A program made the translations under genes and the position numbers. Below, in pieces: positions 9,638 to 18,484 of a stretch of 64,000 nt of DNA (within the stretch, counting starts at the first letter, position 1; every line of letters starts with the position of its first letter). The DNA is taken from assembly GCA_964606325.1 (NCBI GenBank), contig CAZSGE010000001.1, positions 1-64,000 on the forward strand, read 5' to 3'. Source of the DNA: Berkiella sp964606325 (GTDB taxonomy: Bacteria; Pseudomonadota; Gammaproteobacteria; Berkiellales; Berkiellaceae). The notes under the pieces are model-generated. The model saw nothing but the letters and a program-made list of their open reading frames with translations. It made no database searches and was not told where the DNA came from.

Positions 9638-9667
9638 TAGCAACGTGAATGAACATTCACGTTGCTA
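9638..9667. promoter_or_regulatory. 30-base near-perfect palindrome, probable operator of the patatin gene
   Basis: Arms TAGCAACGTGAATG and CATTCACGTTGCTA are exact reverse complements (14 bases each) around AA. It lies 50 bases upstream of the patatin ATG at 9718 and is followed by TTGTTGTG, not a T-run, so it is not a typical terminator. The core TGAATGAACATTCA resembles operators of TetR/AcrR-family repressors. A TetR-type gene lies at 17.9 kb, but no link is shown. Confidence 0.6.
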
Positions 9668-9717
9668 TTGTTGTGTTAATATTTAGCCAGTTAACACAAT
9701 TTTTTGAGGTATTACTC

Positions 9718-11544
9718 ATGTTGATGGCCCAGGGTTCAGCACAACCGCATATCAAAGAATCAATGCAAAAGACACCTAAAACGATATTCGTATTCGAAGG
9801 TGGTGGTGCGAAGGGTTTGGTGTATGCAGGGGCGCTTAAAATAGCGCAAATCCATGGGCTTTTTAAGCCTCTAGAGAAAGTGGCAGGCTCATCTGCTGGT
9901 GGTATTACCGCGTTTTTGGTTGCAACAGGCCACACTGCAGACGAAATAGAAAAAGTCATGATGGAGTTGGATTTGACTGAGATCCAAGATTCTAAACCGA
10001 CGATACAAGCATTAAATACCACTGCCAATTATGTAAACCAAACTGCTAAATATGCGGTGCCGGTTTATGGGTTAACACGATATGCCATAGGTAAAGAGCT
10101 ACCACTTCAAATGGGTGACGCGGGTTCATTAGTGCATAATGTCATTGATAGTTGCTATGGTACAGGTGAATTTAATGGTGCTTGGCAGGGTGAAAAATTT
10201 ATTGCCTTAGCCAGGGCCATTTTGAAAGCAAAAACAGGCTTAGATAAAATCTCATTTAAAGAACTTCATGAATTAAAAATCAAGCGTCCTGAATTAGGCC
10301 TTAAAGATCTTTACTTAACTGGCACTGAAGTAGAAACAGGAAATACTGTTGTTTTCTCACATGAAAACCTCGAAACGCAGGATGTTGATATTATCGATGC
10401 TTTGCGCGCCACGATGAGTTTTCCCTTTGCATTTAAAGCGCATGAAATCATGATAAATGGTAAATTGCGAAAATTTATAGATGGTGGTGTTAAAAATAAT
10501 TTTCCAATGAATATTTTTGATTTAACCAATGAGTTTGGCGATCGAATTGCTAATCCTGCCGTATTAGGTTTTAAAGTAGATGATAGCGAAGAGTGCCAAA
10601 CTTTGTTATTTAAAGAAGGCATACCAAATCAAGAAAAACGGATTGGTAATTTTACAGCTATCTCGCACGATGGCGATGTCTATAAATATTATCGACACAA
10701 TACGGTGCAAATTTATGACGCTGATGTGTGGACGCTTAATTTTGATTTAGACGAACTCACTAAGCTTATTTTAAAGTTAAGTGGTGAAGAATCAATGAAA
10801 GATTTTATTGCGCATGGATATCAAAGTAAGTCAATGCATGACAATGAACTCATTAATACCTTGATGAATTTAGGTAAAGATCTTAACAACGGTAATTACT
10901 CAGATGCGCAAAAAGCCTTAATGTTTTTGCAAATAAAATATCCTGAAATCTCTATGCAGGTTAGTAAAATTGTGATTAAACTGATGGAAAGTTTCAAAAT
11001 GGCAGGTTTAACACCTGGTGCAACAGAAGGTTATGCTGCGCTCATTAAAGTGGCCTATGAAAATGCACAAGACATTCCTGAGCAAAGTAGATTCCTTCCA
11101 GCGCTAAGAGATGGCCTATGTGCAGGTGCTGCAGTCGGTGGTGGGCTATTGGCTGCTGGTGCATTGAATGTGGTAACAGGCGGTGCGCCGATTATTGTTG
11201 CTGGTACTTTATTTGGGATCAGAATGCTTACAAATCGCACAGCAGATACAACGCCGCCGGTGCAAGGTCTTTATGATAAAACCGATGTCAAAGCTAAAAT
11301 GAGTGGGCACTATTTTAAAGAAGCGTATGAGTTAATTAAAGCGAATATTGCTGATTTAAGCTTAGAAGAAATCATTGAATTAAAACAGCATCTTAATTCA
11401 TTGAAATCAAAAGGTGTTTGGAATGAAGTTCGCGCAGCATATGATACTTTGGATAACTATTTAGAAGTTCAAAGAAAACACTTGCACGATAACACCGATA
11501 CGGATGCTTTAGCAGAATCATTTGAAAAAATTGCGCTAAAATAA
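9718..11544 (+). CDS. Patatin-like phospholipase with large C-terminal extension
   Basis: The 608-residue protein has a patatin domain in about its first 290 residues: oxyanion loop GGGAKG near 28-33, nucleophile motif GSSAG with Ser about 59, and catalytic Asp in DGG about 255 (FIDGGVKNNFP). Patatins hydrolyse acyl chains from phospholipids; ExoU of Pseudomonas and VipD of Legionella are host-targeted members. The remaining ~300 residues are helical with a glycine/alanine-rich hydrophobic stretch (about 460-505) that could insert in membranes. The ATG at 9718 has TGAGG 9 bases upstream; an ORF start at 9649 lies inside the palindrome and is unlikely. No signal peptide, consistent with a type IV-type effector, which is inference. 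Confidence 0.85.
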   Translation: MLMAQGSAQPHIKESMQKTPKTIFVFEGGGAKGLVYAGALKIAQIHGLFKPLEKVAGSSAGGITAFLVATGHTADEIEKVMMELDLTEIQDSKPTIQALNTTANYVNQTAKYAVPVYGLTRYAIGKELPLQMGDAGSLVHNVIDSCYGTGEFNGAWQGEKFIALARAILKAKTGLDKISFKELHELKIKRPELGLKDLYLTGTEVETGNTVVFSHENLETQDVDIIDALRATMSFPFAFKAHEIMINGKLRKFIDGGVKNNFPMNIFDLTNEFGDRIANPAVLGFKVDDSEECQTLLFKEGIPNQEKRIGNFTAISHDGDVYKYYRHNTVQIYDADVWTLNFDLDELTKLILKLSGEESMKDFIAHGYQSKSMHDNELINTLMNLGKDLNNGNYSDAQKALMFLQIKYPEISMQVSKIVIKLMESFKMAGLTPGATEGYAALIKVAYENAQDIPEQSRFLPALRDGLCAGAAVGGGLLAAGALNVVTGGAPIIVAGTLFGIRMLTNRTADTTPPVQGLYDKTDVKAKMSGHYFKEAYELIKANIADLSLEEIIELKQHLNSLKSKGVWNEVRAAYDTLDNYLEVQRKHLHDNTDTDALAESFEKIALK

Positions 11545-11552
11545 TCTAATCG

Positions 11553-11572
11553 CTCCGGTGAGAACCCCGGAG
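11553..11572. terminator. Hairpin between convergent patatin and U-box-like genes
   Basis: Six-base arms CTCCGG / CCGGAG with loop TGAGAACC, in the 41-base gap between two convergent stop codons. There is no T-run on either side, so it is a weak candidate for a shared terminator. Confidence 0.4.
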
Positions 11573-11585
11573 TTGCATGAAATAA

Positions 11586-12554
11586 TTAACGCTTATTTCT
11601 GGCAGGTGTTGTTTTGCTAGCTGCTTTGTTTTCAGGCGATGGTACTAATTGACGCACTTGCTGTAATAGGGGCGCAGCAACTGGTGCAATCGCAATCACA
11701 GGAGCAACTGGCACAGGTATTGCGGCTACCTTTGCTTTTAAATCTTTATTTTCTTGCACCAAAATATCTAAGGCTTTAGCCATTTGCTCAGTTCTTTTCG
11801 CTAATGCTTTCACATCTTCAATGGCACTTAGATAAGCTAGATCTTTTTTCATTATTTGCCTTAAATCAAGCATATTTGCTTGATATCCTAAAATCTTATT
11901 GCTTTTAGGATCGTTCAAACGTTGTGTGCCGCGTGAACGTCGAGTCTCATCTAAGCAATCAAAGTGATAAACACTGGCGGTATCTTCTACAAGATAGGGT
12001 GGATTTTCATGGGTATAATCATCCATGCAAATCGAACATTGATTGCTACTTTCTAAATTTTGCAATGATCGCTGTGTGTCTCTTTTAATATGGGCGAGCA
12101 GTTCTTCTGAGATAAACTTTTGTGCAAATTGAACCTTAAATTTAAGATCGACTAGAGTGTCGGCATCCACTAAGCGCAGATTTTTATTGGGTAATTCGTG
12201 GTGTAAAGCATCCACAATGTTTTTCAAGGAAACATTTTTGCCGTCACGTTGAATACATTGTGTGTCTGCATTCAAGCTAAAATCGGGAAGTGGAAGATGT
12301 TTAATTTGCCCGTTTTGTGTACATGAAAATTGCAATTGGTTTTGATGAGCCCAGATAAGCACTCCGGTGGTGTTGGGTAGTTCTTTTATATAAGAACCAA
12401 CCCAGCTGGGATAGTCTTGAGTTTTAATCGTGTTTGGTATCAGTTGATTTGTATGAAAATTGATCTTGAGATTAGCTACACTAAATTCAGGCGTTTGCCC
12501 ACTTGAAAATATACTTGTAACTCTGCTAATTGTATTTTTGAGCCAACCTAACAT
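11586..12554 (-). CDS. U-box/RING-like domain protein with coiled coil, candidate ubiquitin-ligase effector
   Basis: A 322-residue cytosolic-type protein. At residues about 172-235 it has QCSICMDDYTHENPPYLVED, then YHFDCLDE (C173, C176, H197, C200), then RLNDPKSNKI and a segment ending LDLRQIM. The spacing of CxxC, HxxC and the DP motif fits a U-box or incomplete RING fold, the E2-binding module of eukaryotic ubiquitin ligases; the second RING cysteine pair is missing, as in U-boxes. Residues about 235-275 look like a coiled coil, and 277-297 is proline/alanine/valine-rich. The N-terminal 160 residues are unknown. Such domains in bacteria are nearly always host-directed. Convergent with the patatin gene. 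Confidence 0.65.
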   Translation of the reverse strand: MLGWLKNTISRVTSIFSSGQTPEFSVANLKINFHTNQLIPNTIKTQDYPSWVGSYIKELPNTTGVLIWAHQNQLQFSCTQNGQIKHLPLPDFSLNADTQCIQRDGKNVSLKNIVDALHHELPNKNLRLVDADTLVDLKFKVQFAQKFISEELLAHIKRDTQRSLQNLESSNQCSICMDDYTHENPPYLVEDTASVYHFDCLDETRRSRGTQRLNDPKSNKILGYQANMLDLRQIMKKDLAYLSAIEDVKALAKRTEQMAKALDILVQENKDLKAKVAAIPVPVAPVIAIAPVAAPLLQQVRQLVPSPENKAASKTTPARNKR

Positions 12555-12641
12555 CTAACCACCATTTAATATCTAACTAACTTAATATTGGTGCAATTTT
12601 AACACGCACTAATTAAGATAGGAAGTTAGATGGACGGTAAT

Positions 12642-13199
12642 TTAGGGATTGATGACGATCTTTGTTCCAATCTGAACATGCTTATAAAGTTCTTCTATCT
12701 CATCATTGTTCAGTGCAATACACCCTAGTGTCCAGTCTTTTGCAGTGTGATTTTTACCTAACCAACTAAAACCATCAGAAAGGCCATGGATCATGATTTC
12801 GCCACCAGGGGATACGCCATTTTGTTTGGCTTTGAGTCTGTCTTCTTTTGATGGGTAGGAAATTTTCAAAGAAAGATGAAACATGCTGTTAGGATTTTTA
12901 TCAATGATAGTGTAGGTACCTTCGGGCGTTTTGCCATCGCCTTCTTGTTCTTTGTGCCCAACAGGCGTGAATCCCAAGGCAATTTTATAGCGTTTTAAGG
13001 GAACATTTTGATGAAAGACAGTCATTTTTCGTTGAGCTTTATCGACCACAATTAAATCAATTTTTTGACCTATTTGTATGTTGGCATCATATAAGGGATC
13101 AATAGGTTCAGTAATGGGTTTGCTTTGGAAATAATAAATGCAAACGATAACGAGGAACACTAGAAAAAGACTGATTAAGATAAAGAATATTTTTTTCAT
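12642..13199 (-). CDS. L,D-transpeptidase (YkuD family), membrane anchored
   Basis: The 185-residue protein has an N-terminal membrane anchor (residues about 4-24) and a YkuD domain from about 45. The catalytic region reads MIHGL (His138) and, 22 residues later, WTLGCIAL (Cys160); the usual SHGC is here TLGC, a variation seen in the ErfK/YkuD family. It would cross-link peptidoglycan stems by 3-3 bonds or attach proteins to them, on the periplasmic face. It stands alone, with the composite repeat element just upstream, so its promoter may lie within or next to that element. Confidence 0.87.
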   Translation of the reverse strand: MKKIFFILISLFLVFLVIVCIYYFQSKPITEPIDPLYDANIQIGQKIDLIVVDKAQRKMTVFHQNVPLKRYKIALGFTPVGHKEQEGDGKTPEGTYTIIDKNPNSMFHLSLKISYPSKEDRLKAKQNGVSPGGEIMIHGLSDGFSWLGKNHTAKDWTLGCIALNNDEIEELYKHVQIGTKIVINP

Positions 13200-13224
13200 T
13201 TCTCTTCGCCACGCAGTGGCCTAA

Positions 13225-13423
13225 GAATTTAGCCCCTTGTGAAAGTCTCTCGCGACGAGCGAGAGACTGGAACATGGGGTAAAGAATCCACCCCAATCTA
13301 CCAAGCCCCATAGGGGCGCAGGTTTCAGAAGATTTTCCCTCGCCGCTACCGCGGCTTTAATTTTTTATATTTTTAACCCCATGTTCCGGCTTGCTTCGCA
13401 AGCCTACACAAGGGGCTAAATTC
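13225..13423. repeat. Composite inverted-repeat element with paired variable hairpins
   Basis: Outer arms: GAATTTAGCCCCTTGTG (13225-13241) and its exact reverse complement (13407-13423). Two bases inward each side carries a hairpin of different sequence: AGTCTCTCGC-GACGA-GCGAGAGACT (13244-13268) and GGCTTGC-TTC-GCAAGCC (13388-13404). Next come inner arms GGAACATGGGGT (13269-13280) and its exact reverse complement (13376-13387). The centre holds two more hairpins, GCCCC-ATA-GGGGC and GCCGC-TACC-GCGGC followed by a T-rich run (13342-13368). So two inverted copies of one module differ only in their hairpins. It fills the gap between ldt and nrdB and may be a miniature mobile element or a structured RNA. 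Confidence 0.8.
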
Positions 13424-13490
13424 CTACGCAGCGCTGCTGCTAGAAAAACATAAAATTCGCTCTACGCAGGATCAGATCCTAATCAAATTT

Positions 13491-14621
13491 TTAATCTTCC
13501 CAGCTTAAGGTACCGCCGGTTTGATATTCAGTGACACGTGTTTCGAAGAAATTCTTTTCTTTCTTCAAATCAATGATTTCGCTCATCCAAGGGAAAGGAT
13601 TAGCTACCCCAGGATATTGCTCAGGCAAGCCGATTTGTGCACAACGACGATTTGCGACATATTCAATGTATTCTCTGAACATTTGCGCATTTAAGCCTAA
13701 AATGCCTCGTGGCATCGTATCAATAGCATATTGGGCTTCTAAATCAACGCCGGCACGAATAAGGGCAATCATTTCTTTTTGGAATGCAGGCGTCCATAAA
13801 TCTGGATTTTCGATTTTGATTTGGTTAATCACATCGATACCAAAATTAAGATGCATGCTTTCATCGCGTAAAATATATTGGAACTGCTCAGCGGTTCCCA
13901 CCATTTTGTTACGTCTTCCAAGTGAGAGCACTTGCGCAAAGCCAACGTAGAAGAAAATACCTTCAAATACCACATAAAAGGCAATCAAGTCTTTCAATAA
14001 ACGTTGATTGGATTCAAATGTGCCAGTATGGAACATGGGATCAGCCAAACTTTCCGTAAAGGGAAGTGCCCAAGCGGCTTTTTTGGCTACAGAAGGAAGT
14101 TCACGGTACATGTTAAATATACGTGCTTCGTCCATGCCTAAGCTTTCAATGACGTATTGATAAGCATGGGTATGTAATGCTTCTTCAAATGCCTGACGCA
14201 ATAAATACTGACGGCACTCAGGGTTAGTGATATGACGATACACAGCTAACACTAAGTTATTTGCCACTAACGAGTCAGCGGTTGAGAAAAAGCCTAAATT
14301 ACGCTCAATAATCATGCGTTCATCAGCAGTTAAACCATCATTGCTTTTCCATAGCGCCACGTCTGCTGACATATTGATTTCGGTTGGCATCCAATGGTTT
14401 GCGCAAGCTGTTAGATATTTTTCCCAAGCCCATTCATATTTGAAGGGAACGAGTTGGTTTAAATCGGCGCGACAATTGATGATCATTTTATCATCGACAC
14501 GAATACGTGCCGCACCCATTTCAAGTGCTTCTAATCCTGTTACACCGCCTGAGGTTTGTGTAGCGGCAGCGGGGGCTTTAATCCCGGGTTGCAGATCGGC
14601 AACATGAGTTGCTATCGACAT
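13491..14621 (-). CDS. nrdB: Ribonucleotide reductase class I, beta (radical) subunit
   Basis: A 376-residue ferritin-like R2 protein. Iron-ligand segments are visible: MPTEINMSAD, EEALHTHAYQYV and DESMHLNFGI. The tyrosine in HTHAYQY aligns with the radical tyrosine of E. coli R2, so this is not the phenylalanine-type (class Ic) form. It holds the radical used by NrdA to reduce ribonucleotides. A GGAG ribosome site lies 8-9 bases before the ATG. It follows nrdA by 43 bases with a strong hairpin in between. Confidence 0.95.
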   Translation of the reverse strand: MSIATHVADLQPGIKAPAAATQTSGGVTGLEALEMGAARIRVDDKMIINCRADLNQLVPFKYEWAWEKYLTACANHWMPTEINMSADVALWKSNDGLTADERMIIERNLGFFSTADSLVANNLVLAVYRHITNPECRQYLLRQAFEEALHTHAYQYVIESLGMDEARIFNMYRELPSVAKKAAWALPFTESLADPMFHTGTFESNQRLLKDLIAFYVVFEGIFFYVGFAQVLSLGRRNKMVGTAEQFQYILRDESMHLNFGIDVINQIKIENPDLWTPAFQKEMIALIRAGVDLEAQYAIDTMPRGILGLNAQMFREYIEYVANRRCAQIGLPEQYPGVANPFPWMSEIIDLKKEKNFFETRVTEYQTGGTLSWED

Positions 14622-14639
14622 ATTTTTAGCTCCTTACAG

Positions 14640-14659
14640 TGGGGCGCTTTGGCGCCCCA
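14640..14659 (-). other. Intercistronic hairpin between nrdA and nrdB
   Basis: TGGGGCGC / GCGCCCCA, 8-base perfect arms with a 4-base loop, lies between the nrdA stop and the nrdB ribosome site. On the minus strand it is followed by CTGTAAGGAG rather than T residues, so RNA processing or stabilisation is more likely than termination. Confidence 0.6.
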
Positions 14660-14664
14660 TTCAA

Positions 14665-17535
14665 TTATTGGCATGCTTCGCAAGATGGATCATCAATTGG
14701 GCAAACTTGAGCTGCACTTGCAGTCAATACAATCTCATCATGGTTAGCTTTAACAGCATTGAGTGTACTTCTTGAAACGGTAGACTTCTCGGCATCAGAA
14801 GCGCCCAGTGTCCGCAGATAATAGGTTGTTTTTAAACCTCTTATCCAAGCTAGTTTATACACTGTATCTATCTTTTTACCAGAGGGTTTATCTATGTACA
14901 CGTTAAGAGATTGACTCTGATCGATCCATTTTTGACGACGAGCGCCTGCTTCAATTAACCATTGTGGATCAATTTCAAAGGCAGTTGCGTATTTGGCTTT
15001 GAGATCAGCTGGAATGCGATCTATTTGCTGCACGCTACCATTGAAGTATTTCAAGTCATTGACTAACACTTCATCCCAGATCTTTAATTTTTTGAGATCT
15101 TTCACAAGATAGGGGTTAACTACTGTGAATTCACCTGAGAGGTTAGATTTCACATAAAGGTTCTGGTAGGTAGGTTCAATCGATTGACAGATCCCACAAA
15201 TGTTGGAAATGGTTGCTGTGGGCGCAATCGCCATGACGTTGGAATTACGCATGCCTACTTTCATAACGCGATCACGCAAGGTGTTCCAATCAAGTGTTTG
15301 GCTTCTATCTAGATCAAGATATTTGTCAGTACGATAGTCTGCTAACGCTTTAATAGAATCAATCGGTAATATACCTTTGCTCCATAAAGAACCTTCAAAC
15401 GTTGCGTAACTGCCTTTTTCTTGTGCTAAATCGGCGGATGCTGAAATAGCGTAATAACTGATCGCTTCCATGGTTTTGTCAGCAAAATCGACTGCTTTGT
15501 GTGAGCTATAAGCAATGTCACACTTATATAAAGCATCTTGGAAGCCCATCAAACCTAAACCAACAGGGCGATGACGTAAATTAGAACGCTTCGCTTGTGG
15601 CACGGAGTAGTAGTTGATTTCAATCACATTATCCAACATACGCACAGCAGTTTTAATGGTTCTTTGTAATTTTTCCAGATCTAACCCTTTATCAGTGACA
15701 TGCTGAGCAAGGTTGATACTGCCTAGATTACACACCGCGATTTCATCAACCGAGGTGTTTAGCGTAATTTCGGTGCAAAGGTTAGAGCTATGGATCACGC
15801 CAGCATGTTGTTGGGGTGAACGCAAGTTACAAGGATCTTTGAAGGTAATCCAAGGATGACCTGTTTCAAAAATAAGGCCAAGCATTTTACGCCATAAATT
15901 TACGGCAGGGACTTTCTTAAAGCTTCTGATAGTGCCTTGTTCCGCACGCTTTTCATAAGCGGTATAAGCTTCATCAAAGGCTTTGCCATAAAGATCGTGT
16001 AAATCAGGCACTTCATCCGGTGAGAACAGTGTCCAATCTTTATTTTCCATCACACGTTTCATAAACAGATCGGGTACCCAGTTCGCTGTATTCATATCAT
16101 GGGTACGGCGTCTGTCATCACCGGTGTTTTTACGCAATTCGAGAAATTCTTCAATATCTAAGTGCCAGGTTTCAAGATAAGCACACATTGCCCCTTTACG
16201 CTTGCCACCTTGGTTAACGGCAACGGCGGTGTCATTGGCCACTTTTAAGAAAGGAACCACACCTTGTGACTTACCATTGGTGCCTTTGATATGCGCGCCC
16301 ATAGCACGAATATAAGTCCAATCATTTCCTAAGCCACCCGCAAATTTAGACAACAAGGCATTGTCTTTTAATGCGCTGTAGATCCCATCTAAATCGTCGG
16401 GCACCGTGGTTAAAAAGCAGCTGGAAAGCTGAGGACGGGTTGTACCTGAGTTAAATAAGGTAGGAGTTGAGCACATATAATCGAAAGAAGACAATAAGTG
16501 ATAGAACTCAATAGCGCGTTCATTTTTATCTTCTTCTGCTATCGACAATCCCATAGCAACTCGCATAAAGAAAATTTGGGGCAGTTCGTAGTGAACGCCA
16601 TCATTATGTATGAAATAACGATCATACAAGGTTTGCAAACCAAGATAGGTAAATTGGTTATCACGTGATAAATCAAGTGCTGCGCTGAGTTTGTCCAGAT
16701 CAAATTCTTTAAGTTCGGGGCTTAATATTTCAAACTCAATGCCCTTTTCAATAAATTTTCTAAAGACTTGTGGGTAGATTTTGGCTTTTTCTTGCTCGTT
16801 AGCAGGAATAGCAAAGCCGAGGAACTTTAGCGCTTCGTTATGCAAATCGTCTAAAAGCAGACGAGCCGCGACAAAAGAGTAGTTAGGTTCAACTTCGATC
16901 TTGGTGCGAGCACTCATAATAAGCGCTTTGCGTAGATCGCTCGCTTTAATCCCATCGAAAATATTACGTTTGGTGTCGTTGATAATGCTGATAGAGTCTA
17001 CGTCTTCCAGATTTTGGCAAGCCGCGTTAACAATATTTCTTAAGCGTTGCTCATCTAAAGGAACGCGTTCGCCGTTATCAAGGGTGACATTCATCACAGG
17101 TTCTTTTTGAGCTGCCTTGTGACTTGTTTCACGTGCTTGACGACGTTCTTCACGATAGAGGATATAGGTACGTGCTACTTTATGTAGCTCTTGACGCATT
17201 AAGGCCAATTCAACTTGATCTTGAATTTCTTCAACCCGAACGATACCGCCACTGTTGAGATAGCGTGATACAGCCGTTGTTACTTGTGCTGTGACATTAT
17301 CTACCACTTCATGAACACGTCTAGAAGCTGCAGCATTACCACCTTCAACGGCTAAATAAGCCTTGGTAATAGCAACGTGGATTTTATCCGGGCTAAAAGG
17401 AACCAGCGTGCGATTATCGCGACGCATGACATAAAGTTGACCGGGTTTTGGCGCAACGGGGAATTGAGATTGTGTAAGTTCGGGATGGGTAGACATATTT
17501 TCTTTAACCTGTGTCACTGTGCGTTCGTTATGCAT
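14665..17535 (-). CDS. nrdA: Ribonucleotide reductase class I, alpha (catalytic) subunit
   Basis: The 956-residue protein begins with two ATP-cone-like regulatory domains (around residues 30-125 and 135-235), then the ten-stranded barrel: STPTLFNSGTTRPQLSSCF (active-site cysteine), NLCTEI and the thiyl-radical loop. The tail CPIDDPSCEACQ carries the cysteine pair that is re-reduced by thioredoxin or glutaredoxin. I chose the ATG at 17535 because GGAGGAG lies 6-7 bases upstream on the minus strand; the longer ORF from 17568 places that site inside the coding region. Doubled ATP cones are seen in some pseudomonad and chlamydial enzymes. Confidence 0.95.
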   Translation of the reverse strand: MHNERTVTQVKENMSTHPELTQSQFPVAPKPGQLYVMRRDNRTLVPFSPDKIHVAITKAYLAVEGGNAAASRRVHEVVDNVTAQVTTAVSRYLNSGGIVRVEEIQDQVELALMRQELHKVARTYILYREERRQARETSHKAAQKEPVMNVTLDNGERVPLDEQRLRNIVNAACQNLEDVDSISIINDTKRNIFDGIKASDLRKALIMSARTKIEVEPNYSFVAARLLLDDLHNEALKFLGFAIPANEQEKAKIYPQVFRKFIEKGIEFEILSPELKEFDLDKLSAALDLSRDNQFTYLGLQTLYDRYFIHNDGVHYELPQIFFMRVAMGLSIAEEDKNERAIEFYHLLSSFDYMCSTPTLFNSGTTRPQLSSCFLTTVPDDLDGIYSALKDNALLSKFAGGLGNDWTYIRAMGAHIKGTNGKSQGVVPFLKVANDTAVAVNQGGKRKGAMCAYLETWHLDIEEFLELRKNTGDDRRRTHDMNTANWVPDLFMKRVMENKDWTLFSPDEVPDLHDLYGKAFDEAYTAYEKRAEQGTIRSFKKVPAVNLWRKMLGLIFETGHPWITFKDPCNLRSPQQHAGVIHSSNLCTEITLNTSVDEIAVCNLGSINLAQHVTDKGLDLEKLQRTIKTAVRMLDNVIEINYYSVPQAKRSNLRHRPVGLGLMGFQDALYKCDIAYSSHKAVDFADKTMEAISYYAISASADLAQEKGSYATFEGSLWSKGILPIDSIKALADYRTDKYLDLDRSQTLDWNTLRDRVMKVGMRNSNVMAIAPTATISNICGICQSIEPTYQNLYVKSNLSGEFTVVNPYLVKDLKKLKIWDEVLVNDLKYFNGSVQQIDRIPADLKAKYATAFEIDPQWLIEAGARRQKWIDQSQSLNVYIDKPSGKKIDTVYKLAWIRGLKTTYYLRTLGASDAEKSTVSRSTLNAVKANHDEIVLTASAAQVCPIDDPSCEACQ

Positions 17536-17651
17536 TGCCTCTCCTCCAACAGGAAGATTTAAAGTCAAAAAGATCTCGTCACCAGCTATTAATAGTGGTT
17601 AGGTTATAAAACTAACAATTGGTGAATCAATTTGGGGAAATACCTTTTGAA

Positions 17652-17698
17652 CCCCAACATATAGAAAATTAAATACAACTACATACAAGATAGTGCGG
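17652..17698 (-). promoter_or_regulatory. Tandem NrdR boxes upstream of nrdAB
   Basis: Two 16-base sites fit the NrdR consensus ACACWATATATWGTGT: CCCCAACATATAGAAA (17652-17667; core C-A-A-c-A-T-A-T-A-G) and ATACAAGATAGTGCGG (17683-17698; core C-A-A-g-A-T-A-g-T-G). Their equivalent bases are 31 apart, three helical turns, the arrangement known for NrdR targets. They lie about 120-160 bases upstream of the nrdA ATG. On the minus strand TTGTAT in box 2 and CTATAT in box 1 could be the -35 and -10 (18-base spacing), so a bound NrdR would block the polymerase. Confidence 0.65.
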
Positions 17699-17835
17699 TT
17701 TAGATTTGAAAGCAAGTGAAGAACCTGGGGGTAAGTTGTGGAAAAGCTGTGATAAAAGTGGGATCAATTTTGTAAGCATTGGCCTACATTCGGCGGCAGG
17801 CCGCGTCATTGCTTGTGTCAAGTAGCGCATTCCGT

Positions 17836-17879
17836 CTTATCCCTACTTTGTAAAAAATTTTTATAAAGTAGGGGATAAG
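17836..17879. terminator. Long hairpin between tetR 3' end and the nrdA promoter
   Basis: CTTATCCCTACTTTG... pairs with ...AAAGTAGGGGATAAG with one bulge and one mismatch, joined by an A/T-rich core. It could act as a terminator for tetR read on the minus strand. The remaining 17699-17835 and 17880-17920 show nothing further apart from a short GC-rich palindrome near 17790-17805. Confidence 0.45.
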
Positions 17880-17920
17880 ATAGAAAGACGATAGCAAGAA
17901 AAGGAACTATGAACCGAAAA

Positions 17921-18484
17921 TTAGATAGCTTCAATCCACTGGTCTAAATATTGACCTTGTCTTGCAACGTATTGTGGATCTTTGAAAGTTAAAGTAATCA
18001 AGCTGATACCTTGAAGACTTGCTACTAAGTTAAGAGCTAACTTTGAAGAATCTTCGTCAGATTTGCCTAACGCTTTAAATTGCTTTTCGCACCAATGAAT
18101 AATTTCATTCATTAATTGTGAGGTTGCTTGTCCAATGGTGCCGCCTTGTTTACCCAATTCTTGGCACAAGCTGCCCAAAGAATCGCCAAACTTTGCAGAT
18201 TCATCAGCCAATGAGCCAACATATTCAACCAGCCCTTTGAGGCGGCTTTTGATGTCTGGGCGGTTGCTCCATTCAGAAAACAAACCAGCTAATTGCTTCT
18301 TGCGACGTTCAACTACAGCTAAAATAATGGAATCTTTAGATTTAAAGTAGTAATAAACGTTTCCAAGTGGAACATCCGCTAAAGTAGCAATGTTCGCTAG
18401 CGTTGTGTTGCTTACGCCTTGTTGGTGAAACAAGGTATCTGCAGCTTCTACTAAGCGTTCACGTTTGTCGTTGCGTCTGGCCAT
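17921..18484 (-). CDS. TetR/AcrR-family transcriptional regulator
   Basis: A 187-residue protein with the TetR DNA-binding domain in residues about 5-55: LVEAADTLFHQQGVSNTTL, then ADVPLGNVYYYFKSKDSI, where the recognition helix ends in the typical YYYFKSK. The C-terminal ~130 residues form a ligand-binding helical domain of unknown specificity. It is divergent from the S9 peptidase gene, which is therefore one possible target; its own promoter is another. I found no palindrome like that at 9638-9667 in the 290 bases upstream. Confidence 0.9.
   Translation of the reverse strand: MARRNDKRERLVEAADTLFHQQGVSNTTLANIATLADVPLGNVYYYFKSKDSIILAVVERRKKQLAGLFSEWSNRPDIKSRLKGLVEYVGSLADESAKFGDSLGSLCQELGKQGGTIGQATSQLMNEIIHWCEKQFKALGKSDEDSSKLALNLVASLQGISLITLTFKDPQYVARQGQYLDQWIEAI

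Noticed and set aside
9649..9717. Upstream start of the patatin protein with a signal-like N-terminus
   Set aside because: It begins within the 30-base palindrome and has no ribosome site, whereas ATG 9718 has a good one.
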